A stretch of 64,000 nucleotides of DNA from Tsukamurella sputi (GTDB taxonomy: Bacteria > Actinomycetota > Actinomycetes > Mycobacteriales > Mycobacteriaceae), in the NCBI RefSeq assembly GCF_007858445.1, contig NZ_VIGV01000009.1:58410-122409 (forward strand). The letters are read 5' to 3'. Numbering within the stretch: the stretch's first letter is position 1; each line of letters opens with the position of its first letter. This document shows positions 1 to 7,812 of the stretch, one piece after another. The position numbers were made by a program, and so were the translations under genes. The notes beneath the pieces are model-generated. The model had not been told where the DNA came from and ran no database searches. It saw nothing but the letters and a program-made list of their open reading frames with translations.

Positions 1-1322
1 ACGAGCTGCAGCGGGATCAGCTCGGTCGCGAACTCCACGATCAGCGTCTCGGGGACGGGCGAACCGTCGAACAGGGGCAGCGCGACGGCGTCGGCGCCGG
101 CGAGGCCCCAGACCGGGCCCGCCGGCCCGACGGGGATCTCCACCGCGCCGAGGCCGCTCAGCGGTGTCGAGGGCAGGTCGACGATGCTGGACCCGCCGCC
201 CGGGAGCGTGCCGCGCGCCAGTTCGAGCTGGCGCCCCGGCATCGGGACGAGCGCGTCGTCGAGGTTGTCGACGATCGGTACCGCGGTGTCGTAGCGGACC
301 AGGCCGCTGATCTCCACGGGCGCCTGCGCGTCGGACTTGCGCATGCGGAGCACCACCGAGGTGCTGTCGCTGTCGAGGCCCCACCAGCGGTCCAGCTTCT
401 CCGTGGAAGTGCGCACCGGGTCCACGAGGTAGGTGGTGGCGAACTGCGCGCCGTGCTCGATGTTCTGCCAGTTCTCGTTGCCGCCCAACGGATCCGCGCC
501 GAAGGTCATCCGGGTGTCCAGCTGCGCGAGCTCCGCGGCCGGCAGCACCCGAGCGCGGATCAACCGCTCCAGCAGGCGCTGCTCGAGCCGTCGGGTCGCC
601 GCCATCAGCGCCTTCGGCCCCGCCGTGCGCGACGGCCCGCGGCGGACGATGCCCGCGAGGTTGCGCTGCGTGTTCACGCGCAACACGAGCCACGTCGAGC
701 GCTCCGCCATGGCGGCGTAGAACCGCACGCCCTGCGAGTACGAGGCGCGGTACGCGGGACCGGGCGGCACGCGCCGGCCGGCCGAGACGATGTCGATGTC
801 CACGTCCAGGCCGTACTGCGTCATCATCGTGGCCAGCAGGTCCAGCGGTACCGTCTCCGCGGCGAAGGCGCGGCCCTCGCGCAGCCGGGTCTCGGCCGGG
901 TCCGCGGTCAGCTCGATCGCGGAGACCAACTCGAAGCCGTCGCCCTGCCGCACTCCGCAGCCGTCGACGTCGATGACGCGCCCCGGGATGCCGCCCGTGG
1001 CGCTGCGCCGCCGGCGCAGGTAGCGGTACCGGGCACCGATCTTCTCGCTGACCACCGTGCCGTGCACCGCGACGAAGGCCACCAGGGCGCCGAGCACGAT
1101 CAGCACGATCACCAGCCAGAGCGGCCAGCGTCCGCCGACGAGCGACACCAGCGAGGCGGACAGCACCGCCCACACCAGGGCGCGACGCAGCGACACCCGG
1201 ATCCCGACGGTCCGCTGCAGGCGCGCGATCTCGGGATGCACCGCGGTCTCCGGCGGAGCGGCGGGAGTCCCGGGCGACGGAACGCCCGCCGCGGGAGGTC
1301 CGGTCATGGTGGTCCGAGTCAT
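1..1322 (-). CDS. eccE: ESX conserved component EccE, 3' end beyond window
   Basis: Membrane component of the type VII secretion complex; in solved ESX complexes EccE sits at the periphery of the EccB-EccC-EccD core. The 440 codons visible begin with ATG at 1322. After about 30 Pro/Ala-rich residues there are two close hydrophobic helices (about residues 47-63 and 67-88, split by GGRWP), then a long soluble domain, which is the EccE plan. The start codon overlaps the mycP stop (TGATG), so the two are translationally coupled at the end of the operon. The stop codon lies left of base 1. The call rests on topology plus its place directly after eccD and mycP, because the family is weakly conserved. 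Confidence 0.85.
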   Translation of the reverse strand, partial: MTRTTMTGPPAAGVPSPGTPAAPPETAVHPEIARLQRTVGIRVSLRRALVWAVLSASLVSLVGGRWPLWLVIVLIVLGALVAFVAVHGTVVSEKIGARYRYLRRRRSATGGIPGRVIDVDGCGVRQGDGFELVSAIELTADPAETRLREGRAFAAETVPLDLLATMMTQYGLDVDIDIVSAGRRVPPGPAYRASYSQGVRFYAAMAERSTWLVLRVNTQRNLAGIVRRGPSRTAGPKALMAATRRLEQRLLERLIRARVLPAAELAQLDTRMTFGADPLGGNENWQNIEHGAQFATTYLVDPVRTSTEKLDRWWGLDSDSTSVVLRMRKSDAQAPVEISGLVRYDTAVPIVDNLDDALVPMPGRQLELARGTLPGGGSSIVDLPSTPLSGLGAVEIPVGPAGPVWGLAGADAVALPLFDGSPVPETLIVEFATELIPLQL

Positions 1323-2743
1323 CACGCCCTCCGCTTCCGGCCGGGTCGCACCAGTGCGACCACGCCGCCGAGCACCAACAGCACCAGCGCTCCCGCGCCC
1401 GCGACGATCGCCGCGGTCCGGCGGGGCCGGGTGTCCGGCTCGGGCGGGGGCGGCGGCACCAGCAGCTTCTCCACCGACTGGGGATCGATGGCGGCGTCGA
1501 TGTCCGGCACCTTCGCGGTGAGCGCCGCCACCGGGTCGATGAGGCCGCGCCCGACCTTGTTGTCCGTGCCGCGCCCCGGAGCGTGCGCGGTGGCGACGAG
1601 CCGGGCCGCCGCCTGAGTGGCCGAGAGCTGCGGGTAGCGCGAACGCACCAGGGCCGCGGCGCCGGCCACGTAGGCCGCCGCGAACTCGGGCCCGGCGAAG
1701 GGCACCAGCGTGCGGTCCGACGGTGCGCCGTTCACCACGCCGTCGCCGCCGCGGGAGCTCAGCGAGACGATGCCCGCGCCCGGAGCCGCCACGTCGAGCC
1801 AGGGGCCGTTCAGCGAGCCCGGCAGCGGGGTTCCCTCCGCAGTGGTGGCGCCCACCGAGAGCACCTGCCCGTCGAACCAGTTCGGTGTCGCGACGGTGGT
1901 CACCCTGCGCCAGCCCCGCGGATCGTCGGGCTGGCCGGCGTCCGGATCGGGGTTGGCCTTGCACTCGCTGGCGCCGACGGCGCCGCCCTGCCGCTCGGTG
2001 GCGCCCGCGCCGACCACGACGAGGGAGTCCTTCGCGCGCAGCGCGTAGGCCACGGCGCCGCCGATCTCCCGCTGGCGGAACTGGTTGTCCGCGGCCATGC
2101 AGACCGGTTCCGGCACGACGATGACCTTCGCCCCGCGGTTGGCGGCGCGCACGATGGCGCGCGCGATGCTGCGGGCGTTCACGGCGGCGCGGCTCAGGTT
2201 GGGGTCGGCGTCGTCGGCCGGGCTGTTCTGCAGGGAGAACCCGGCGGAGTCGACGCGGATCGAGAGGATCCGCGCGTCCGGGGCCACACCGACGAAACCG
2301 TCGCCCGGCACGGGCTGGGCCCCGACGATGCCCGCGACGAGTGTTCCCGTGGAATCGCAGTCGAGGAGGCCGCGATCGGCCGCGACCATGTTGTCGCCCG
2401 CACCGTCGAGTCCGCGCAGCCGCAGCTGCGGCCGCACGCCGGTGCTCAGCACCGCGACGGTGACCCCGGCCCCCGTCGAGAACTTGTGGGCCTCGTCGAT
2501 CCGGAGGGTGTTCGCCGGCGCGGGCGCCGCCGCCAGGTTCGAATTCGGCAGCACCGCGGGTTCCACGCACCGCGGATTGTTGCTGCGCAGCGGGCGTTCC
2601 GGGCCGTCGGTGTCGGGCGGAGCACCGCCGATGTCGGCGGCGGGCGGGACCACCGCGCCGCTCAGGGCAGGAGCCCAGCTTCCGGCGACGACCACGGAGA
2701 CGGAGACCGCCGCGATCGCGGCCGCCCTCGGGAAACGGAGCAC
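1322..2743 (-). CDS. mycP: MycP mycosin, subtilisin fold with catalytic residues lost
   Basis: Membrane-anchored mycosin, the periplasmic cap of ESX complexes. Visible: signal peptide (1-30), subtilase domain (about 85-410), Pro-rich linker and one C-terminal membrane helix (about 444-466) with a basic tail. The cysteine pattern of mycosins is kept (C59, C129, C215, C261). The active site is not: the Asp of the DTG motif is Ser100 (VAVLSTGV), the His of GHGT is Thr132 (CDSTGTLVAG), the oxyanion Asn of AGN is Ala248, and the Ser of GTSFAAP is Glu353 (GPEFAAAY). The frame is open and the fold motifs around each site are intact, so this is selected inactivation rather than a decayed gene. In mycobacteria MycP is needed for complex stability while its proteolysis is dispensable for secretion, so a structural role is the likely one here. 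Confidence 0.93.
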   Translation of the reverse strand: MLRFPRAAAIAAVSVSVVVAGSWAPALSGAVVPPAADIGGAPPDTDGPERPLRSNNPRCVEPAVLPNSNLAAAPAPANTLRIDEAHKFSTGAGVTVAVLSTGVRPQLRLRGLDGAGDNMVAADRGLLDCDSTGTLVAGIVGAQPVPGDGFVGVAPDARILSIRVDSAGFSLQNSPADDADPNLSRAAVNARSIARAIVRAANRGAKVIVVPEPVCMAADNQFRQREIGGAVAYALRAKDSLVVVGAGATERQGGAVGASECKANPDPDAGQPDDPRGWRRVTTVATPNWFDGQVLSVGATTAEGTPLPGSLNGPWLDVAAPGAGIVSLSSRGGDGVVNGAPSDRTLVPFAGPEFAAAYVAGAAALVRSRYPQLSATQAAARLVATAHAPGRGTDNKVGRGLIDPVAALTAKVPDIDAAIDPQSVEKLLVPPPPPEPDTRPRRTAAIVAGAGALVLLVLGGVVALVRPGRKRRA

Positions 2744-2756
2744 GGACCCAGCCCCT

Positions 2757-4328
2757 CTACTTCAGGAACGACAGGTCGAGCTCGCGCATGAACGCGAACA
2801 GCCGGGTGGTCCACAGCGCGAGCAGGACGACGGCGAAGATCGCCAGCTTCTCCCCCGCCTCGATGCGGCCGAGCAGTCGCGCCGAGAGCGCGCGGACGTG
2901 ACCGCCGCCATCGGTGGCGACGCGGTCCGCGAGCAGGAGCCCGCCGGCGCCGAAGGACGCGAGGACCGCAGCGCCGAGCACGATCACGACCAGCCGGCCG
3001 AGGTCCGAGTCGATGGCGCCGACCAGGATCACCGCGAGCCCCGCCGCGATGAGGAAGCCCGCCACGAAGAAGACCGTGGCGTGCACACGGTCGTCCAGCG
3101 TGCGTCCGCGCAGCACGCAGATCGCGGAGGTCAAGAGCGCGATGGCGACCTCGCCCCAGAAGTAGTGGCTGTGCGGGACCACGACGGTGAGCGCCGAGAC
3201 CACGAGGATGCCCGCGATCGCCGCGTAGAACCCCGTGAGCAGCTTGGCCGCGGTGCGGGCCTTGCGCTCGAGTCCGGTGTTCTCGTCGGCGCGCGCCAGT
3301 TCCGTGGTGCTCTCGTCGTCGAAGGTGTCCACGTGGTACGCCGCGTCGAGCTCGCTGCGGTCGATGTCCTCGCCGGGCGGCGGCAGCGGATCCGGGCGGA
3401 CCCGCGCGAGCATCAGGGCCCAACCCTGCGCCCAGTTCGCCAGCAGGAGGCCGCCGATCACACCGATCGCGGGAATCGCGGGGCGCCCCAGCGGCGTGTA
3501 CGCGAACAGGGCGCTCGCCACCACCGCGGCCGCGGCGGTCAGGCCGAGCGCGGCCAGCACCGTCGCTCCGAGCCCGCTCGCGCGGCCCAAGACCACCACG
3601 CCGAACAGCGCGAAGATCGAGCCCGTGAGCACGTTCGCGGCCGTGAAGGCGCCGTCGACCCCGCCGTCCGGCGGGATGAGGACGAAGCCCGCCGTGAACA
3701 GCACGGGGACACAGGCCAATTGCAGCGCGTACGCGACCTGCGGGGCGTGGTACTGCCGGTCCGCGGAGATCGCGGCGAGCACCACGCCGATCGACGCCAG
3801 CGCCGCCACCGGGAACCACCACAGCACACTGGAATGCGCGAACCAGGCGATGAGCACCATCGCGGCGAAGACCGTCGCGCCCAGGACCAGGGCGATCAGG
3901 CCCAGCGCCCGCGCCGTGGCCGATTCGAAGCGACGGAAGCGCTGCCGGCAGAACTCCTGGATCGCGTCGGCCGTGCTCTCGATGAGCGGCCTGAAGGTCT
4001 GCGTCGAGAAGGTCTCGGCGAGGATCAGCCGATCCCCGTCGAGCACGCCGGCGTCCGCCAGCGACTTGTCCCGCGCCAGCTGGCCGCCGCCCTCACGGGC
4101 GAAGGTCCAGGCACCGGTCGTCGAGAAGTCGTGGTCCGGGAAGATCTGCTCCAGCCCGGGAATCACGGAATCCATCACGATGGACAGCCGGCGGCGCGCC
4201 AGGAGGCTGCGCTCGACGGAGTTCTCGCCCACCTCGACCAGGACGCGAACCTGTTCGGGGACGGCGGATCTCCCGGGGCCCGCCGCCTGTTCGGTCCCGG
4301 CGGGCTCCGGGGTGATCGGGAAGACCAT
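2757..4328 (-). CDS. eccD: ESX membrane channel protein EccD
   Basis: EccD forms the bulk of the inner-membrane ring of ESX complexes. The 523-residue protein has a soluble ubiquitin-like N-terminal domain (about 25-105, starting QVRVLVEVGENSVERSLLARR) and then about eleven hydrophobic segments from about residue 140 to the C-terminus, matching the family in length and topology. The start at 4328 lies 6 bases after the stop of the EspI-like gene, and mycP follows 13 bases downstream, so it belongs to the same transcript. Nothing unusual was seen in it. Confidence 0.93.
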   Translation of the reverse strand: MVFPITPEPAGTEQAAGPGRSAVPEQVRVLVEVGENSVERSLLARRRLSIVMDSVIPGLEQIFPDHDFSTTGAWTFAREGGGQLARDKSLADAGVLDGDRLILAETFSTQTFRPLIESTADAIQEFCRQRFRRFESATARALGLIALVLGATVFAAMVLIAWFAHSSVLWWFPVAALASIGVVLAAISADRQYHAPQVAYALQLACVPVLFTAGFVLIPPDGGVDGAFTAANVLTGSIFALFGVVVLGRASGLGATVLAALGLTAAAAVVASALFAYTPLGRPAIPAIGVIGGLLLANWAQGWALMLARVRPDPLPPPGEDIDRSELDAAYHVDTFDDESTTELARADENTGLERKARTAAKLLTGFYAAIAGILVVSALTVVVPHSHYFWGEVAIALLTSAICVLRGRTLDDRVHATVFFVAGFLIAAGLAVILVGAIDSDLGRLVVIVLGAAVLASFGAGGLLLADRVATDGGGHVRALSARLLGRIEAGEKLAIFAVVLLALWTTRLFAFMRELDLSFLK

Positions 4329-4334
4329 CTGGCG

Positions 4335-6104
4335 TCAGCGTCCCTCTGTCGTGCGCACCTGCTGCAACTCCGCGAGCTTCTGGGCGGCCGGCGGCTCGTA
4401 TCCCGAGTTGAAGCCGTCCGCCAGGTCCGCGGCCAGTTCCTCGAAGGCCCGGACCGTGCGCTTGCGCAGCAGGTCGATGTCGATCGGCTGATCCGAGTCG
4501 AGGTGCGGGTCGTACGGGATCTCGTGCACGCGCAGCTTCTGGCCGGCGCGGAAGAGCTCGTCGAACTGCTCCACGGAGACGCTGCTGTGGCGCTTGGTGT
4601 GGTTGATGACCACGATCGTGTTCGCCAGCAGGCCGTGCCAGCCGTGGTGACGCAGCCAGTCGATGGTCGCCGCCACCCGGCGCACGCCCCGGGTCGTGGC
4701 CGACGCCGGCAGGATCAGCGCCGAGGAGATCTCGAGGACGCCGGTACCGGTCTGCGTCTGCAGGCCGCGGCCCGCGTCGACCAGCGCGAGGCTGTAGTGC
4801 GGCCGGAAGATCGAATACAGGTCCAGCACGTCGTCGTAGTCGGTCAGGTCACGACCGTTGAATCGCCACGGCGTGGGCAGCACGTGCAGGTTGGTCGACG
4901 TGACGGCGAGGTGCTTGTCCACCTGGTTGCGGTCCGAGAGATCGCTCTGCTGGATCAGCGTGCGGGCCGTCGAGCCGCCCTGATGCCACGCGGTCACCTG
5001 ATCGAGATCGCCACCGTCGGGATCGAGGTCGAGCGCGACCACGTTGTCGGCACGGGTGCGCTCGAGGATCTGGCCGAGCACGCCCACCAGGAGCGTGCCA
5101 CCGGCGTTGTCAGCGAAGACGCTGGTCACGTGGAACTTGTGCTTCGGCACGCGGATGCGGTGCACCAGCTCCGCGTGCTCCTGATCGTTCGCGCTGGGGC
5201 CGATGTCCAGCCCCATCTTGCGCAGCCAGGCACGCCAGCCGGAGACGCGCACGGCGGCGTCCGAGAAGCGGATCTGCTGGTTGAACGACGACGAGGCGGT
5301 CGACATCGGCGCCGACAGCGACTCGCCCATCGGGCGCATCGGGGCCTGGTGCTGCGGAACCATCGGGGCCTGCGCGTTCTGCACGGGCGGCTGGCCGAAG
5401 GGCTGCGGAGCACTGGGACGCTGCATCTGGCCGGCGGGCTGCGCCGCCTGGAACTGGCCGGTCTGCGGGACGCCCTGGAAGGCGGCCTGCTGCGCCGGGC
5501 CGCTGTGCGGCTGGCCGTTCTGCGCTGCGGGCGCGAAGCCGTTCTGGCCGCCCTGCCACTGCTGCTGCGGGACCGGCGCGGGGGCCGGGGTGGGCTTGGC
5601 CGCCGCCGGCTGCGGCGCCGACGGTGCCGCGGGTGCGGCACCGCTCGGGACATCCGCCGTGGGCTCGTCGGCCTTCGCGGCGCCGTTCACGGGCACGTCG
5701 GCCTTGTCGGCACCGGCCTTCACATCGGTCTTCGGCGCGTCCGCCTTCTCGGCGTCGGCCTTCGCGACGTCCGCGGCGGGAGCCTTCGGAGCGTCGGGCT
5801 TCACATCGTCGACGACGGCGGGCTGCTCGGCAGTGGGCCGCTCATCGGCCACCACGACGACGGGCGCGACCGCGGGCGTCGAAGGAACGACCGCCGCACC
5901 GGCGAGATCGTCCACGTCGGGCAGCGCGGGTTCCTCCCACTCGCCGCTCACCGGCTCCGACAGTGCACCACCGGTCGGCGCGGACGGTCGGACCACGGGC
6001 ACGGCGGTGTCGGTGGTCGGCAGGACCGAGGAAACGGCATCGCCCTCACCATGACCGCTTTGCGGCACGAAAGGCACCCGAACGTTCGTAGCTGCGTCGC
6101 TCAT
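4335..6104 (-). CDS. EspI-like MinD/ParA-fold protein with degenerate P-loop
   Basis: 589 residues. The first 270 or so are low complexity: Ala/Lys/Asp repeats (about 105-150), then Pro/Gln-rich sequence. The C-terminal half (about 320-589) resembles the MinD/ParA-like domain of EspI, the ESX-1 protein reported to restrain secretion when ATP is low. Where EspI has SLKGGVGKTT this protein has SVFADNAGGT (328-337), so both the signature Lys and the P-loop Lys are missing; the following acidic strand (ALDLDPDGGDLD, about 357-368) is kept. ATP binding by the usual mechanism is unlikely. The start at 6104 is preferred to an in-frame ATG at 6161 because GAGAGGTG lies 6 bases upstream. Position between espG and eccD is not found in ESX-3; EspI beside eccD is an ESX-1 arrangement. 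Confidence 0.75.
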   Translation of the reverse strand: MSDAATNVRVPFVPQSGHGEGDAVSSVLPTTDTAVPVVRPSAPTGGALSEPVSGEWEEPALPDVDDLAGAAVVPSTPAVAPVVVVADERPTAEQPAVVDDVKPDAPKAPAADVAKADAEKADAPKTDVKAGADKADVPVNGAAKADEPTADVPSGAAPAAPSAPQPAAAKPTPAPAPVPQQQWQGGQNGFAPAAQNGQPHSGPAQQAAFQGVPQTGQFQAAQPAGQMQRPSAPQPFGQPPVQNAQAPMVPQHQAPMRPMGESLSAPMSTASSSFNQQIRFSDAAVRVSGWRAWLRKMGLDIGPSANDQEHAELVHRIRVPKHKFHVTSVFADNAGGTLLVGVLGQILERTRADNVVALDLDPDGGDLDQVTAWHQGGSTARTLIQQSDLSDRNQVDKHLAVTSTNLHVLPTPWRFNGRDLTDYDDVLDLYSIFRPHYSLALVDAGRGLQTQTGTGVLEISSALILPASATTRGVRRVAATIDWLRHHGWHGLLANTIVVINHTKRHSSVSVEQFDELFRAGQKLRVHEIPYDPHLDSDQPIDIDLLRKRTVRAFEELAADLADGFNSGYEPPAAQKLAELQQVRTTEGR

Positions 6105-6149
6105 GGATCGCACCTCTCTCGATGGAAGAATTGTTTGCAGTCTAATACT

Positions 6150-6167
6150 CTCGCTGGTCAAAGCGAG
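6150..6167. other. short stem-loop between espG and EspI-like gene
   Basis: CTCGCT, a 6-base loop GGTCAA, then AGCGAG: a perfect 6-bp stem in the 78-base gap between the espG stop and the EspI-like start. There is no T-run after it on the minus strand, so it may be an RNA-processing or stability element rather than a terminator. Confidence 0.35.
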
Positions 6168-6182
6168 CAGCAGGGTCGGCTA

Positions 6183-7052
6183 TCAGTTTGCTGTGTCGAA
6201 CCATCCGGTGCAACCCCCGCGCTCGACGAGTTCGGAGATCCCCTCGGAGAAGCGGCGGCGCGTACCAGGACTGAGGGTGACGTCGACCGCGCCCTGCGAG
6301 CCGCGCTGCGTGGTGGAGAGAACCCTGCCCGCGGAGGTGTCCATGACCCCGACCGCCCATCCGGCCTGGTTCCGTACGCCGCTGGAATCCGTACGGTGAT
6401 AGACGATCTCGGCTCGACGGCCGGCGAACCGGGCGGCCTCGAGGAGGATGTCGACGGTCCGCTGCGACAGGTCGTGCTCGCGCAGCCTGCTGCGGATCTC
6501 GCGTTCGCCGCGCGGTCCCGTCACGCGCGGGTCGAAGCTGTCGACGATCTCCGTCAGCTCGCTCGCGTCGAGGGTGAGCGATTCGAGATCCGCCGGATCC
6601 TTGGTACCGAGGACCCGCCAGAGAGGTTCGACCACGGTCGATTCGAAATCCTCGCGGTCCGTACTGAAGCCCTGCACCGTGAACTGGTCGTCGTTGCGGA
6701 AGGCCACGACCACCGTCTCGTCCCGGCGCACGATCGCGCCGCGCAGCATCGCGTCGCCGTCGAGAATGCGGATCGCGAGCTCGGCGGCGGGCGCCTGGAG
6801 CGCCCGGAGCCACTGCTTGACCTGAGGATCGACGGATCCGTTCGCGTCGACGAGCCCCGCTTCCACGAGTCCCGGCAGCACCGCCAGGTCGACCACCAGT
6901 TGATCGTCGGGCCGGTACACGTTGGGGTGCACCGCCAGCACGATCGGAGCCAACTCGGTGACATCGGACAGCCGCATCAGCAACAGCAGCTCGTCGATGC
7001 CCGCCGCGAAGGCGGACAGCTTCGCCGCAGGTTCGTCGCGCAGCACGGCCAT
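6183..7052 (-). CDS. espG: EspG-family PE/PPE chaperone
   Basis: Cytosolic EspG proteins bind the tip of the PPE helical bundle and deliver PE-PPE pairs to their own ESX system. The 289-residue length, the mixed alpha/beta sequence without membrane segments and the C-terminal GTRRRFSEGISELVERGG region fit the family, and the gene lies directly after PE, PPE and the two Esx genes as in ESX-3 and ESX-5. The ATG at 7052 is chosen because GGAGAGG lies 4 bases upstream; a GTG at 7085 in frame has no such site. Its likely clients are the PE (9205-9492) and PPE (7813-9189) proteins encoded upstream. Confidence 0.85.
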   Translation of the reverse strand: MAVLRDEPAAKLSAFAAGIDELLLLMRLSDVTELAPIVLAVHPNVYRPDDQLVVDLAVLPGLVEAGLVDANGSVDPQVKQWLRALQAPAAELAIRILDGDAMLRGAIVRRDETVVVAFRNDDQFTVQGFSTDREDFESTVVEPLWRVLGTKDPADLESLTLDASELTEIVDSFDPRVTGPRGEREIRSRLREHDLSQRTVDILLEAARFAGRRAEIVYHRTDSSGVRNQAGWAVGVMDTSAGRVLSTTQRGSQGAVDVTLSPGTRRRFSEGISELVERGGCTGWFDTAN

Positions 7053-7118
7053 TCGCCTCTCCTCTTCCGACTCGGCCCGGTCCACCGCACGCGGTGACCG
7101 GGCCTCATCGCCGTGTTT

Positions 7119-7424
7119 CTAGACCGCGTAGAAGCCCGAGGCCTGGACCTGGCCGGCCTGGTGGATCGTCGCGGCGGTCTGGATGTTGATACCGGTCTTC
7201 CGGATGGCCATGGCGAGGTTCTCGTTCGCCTTCAGGCACACCTGGTGGACGTTCTGGTAGCTCTCCTGGTCCACGCCGACCCAGTTGCCCGCGTTGAGGT
7301 TCGCGGTGTTGTTGGCGGTGAGCTCGGCGATGTTGGCGTCCGCGATGGCGGAGGCCTTGGCCAAGCTGGCCGAGGTGGCGTCGTAGCTCGCGTACGCGAC
7401 TGTGATGCGTTCAGCGGAGGTCAT
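7119..7424 (-). CDS. WXG100 protein (EsxH/EsxA position)
   Basis: 101-residue helix-turn-helix secreted protein of the WXG100 superfamily. The turn carries W48-V49-G50 (NAGNWVGVDQ) between two helices of about 35 residues. It follows its presumed partner (7454-7759) by 29 bases, in the order esxG-esxH, so this is the EsxH-position protein. A single Cys63 lies in the second helix. No YxxxD/E secretion signal is visible near the C-terminus. Both Esx proteins should form a heterodimer exported by this ESX system; subtype naming is inferred from gene order only. Confidence 0.85.
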   Translation of the reverse strand: MTSAERITVAYASYDATSASLAKASAIADANIAELTANNTANLNAGNWVGVDQESYQNVHQVCLKANENLAMAIRKTGINIQTAATIHQAGQVQASGFYAV

Positions 7425-7453
7425 GGTGGTATTCCTTCGATCGGATCTGCGGT

Positions 7454-7759
7454 CTAGACGACGTAGCCGGTGAACAGGCCGCCGGCGTCGCTGTCGGTGC
7501 TGGCGATGAGTCCGCCGTTACGGCCCAGCGCCTCGGCCACGGCCTCGAGCTTCTGCTGCTCGGCGTTGCACACGGCGATGAGCTCCTCCATGTGGGCGCT
7601 CGCCTTGTTCGCCGTGTCGCCGTTGTTCGCCGCGCGGTAGGCCTCGGCCGTGGTGCGCACGAACTTGATGTTCGCGAGCGTGGTCGCGGCCACGTCGTGG
7701 GTCTTCGCGGTACCCGCGGCGTGGGCAACCGTGTTCATGTCGTAGATCTGCGGGGGCAT
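7454..7759 (-). CDS. WXG100-like protein (EsxG/EsxB position), W lost
   Basis: 101-residue all-helical small protein, partner of the downstream WXG100 protein. At the expected turn it has N45-N46-G47 instead of W-x-G; EsxG of mycobacteria also lacks the Trp. The C-terminus (GGLFTGYVV) recalls the TYTGF end of EsxG. A single Cys64 sits at nearly the same helix position as Cys63 of the partner. No acidic residue follows the C-terminal Tyr in a YxxxD/E pattern. ATG at 7759 has GAAGGAGCTCC just upstream. Confidence 0.8.
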   Translation of the reverse strand: MPPQIYDMNTVAHAAGTAKTHDVAATTLANIKFVRTTAEAYRAANNGDTANKASAHMEELIAVCNAEQQKLEAVAEALGRNGGLIASTDSDAGGLFTGYVV

Positions 7760-7812
7760 CGGAGCTCCTTCGGTTCAGAGATGGTCTTCGCGGGTCGAGC
7801 GCGTCGTGTGGA

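Noticed and set aside
2085-7097. Very long open frame on the plus strand opposite eccD, EspI-like and espG genes
   Set aside because: Arg/Gly/Ala-rich shadow of high-GC genes on the minus strand; no recognisable domain and no ribosome site.
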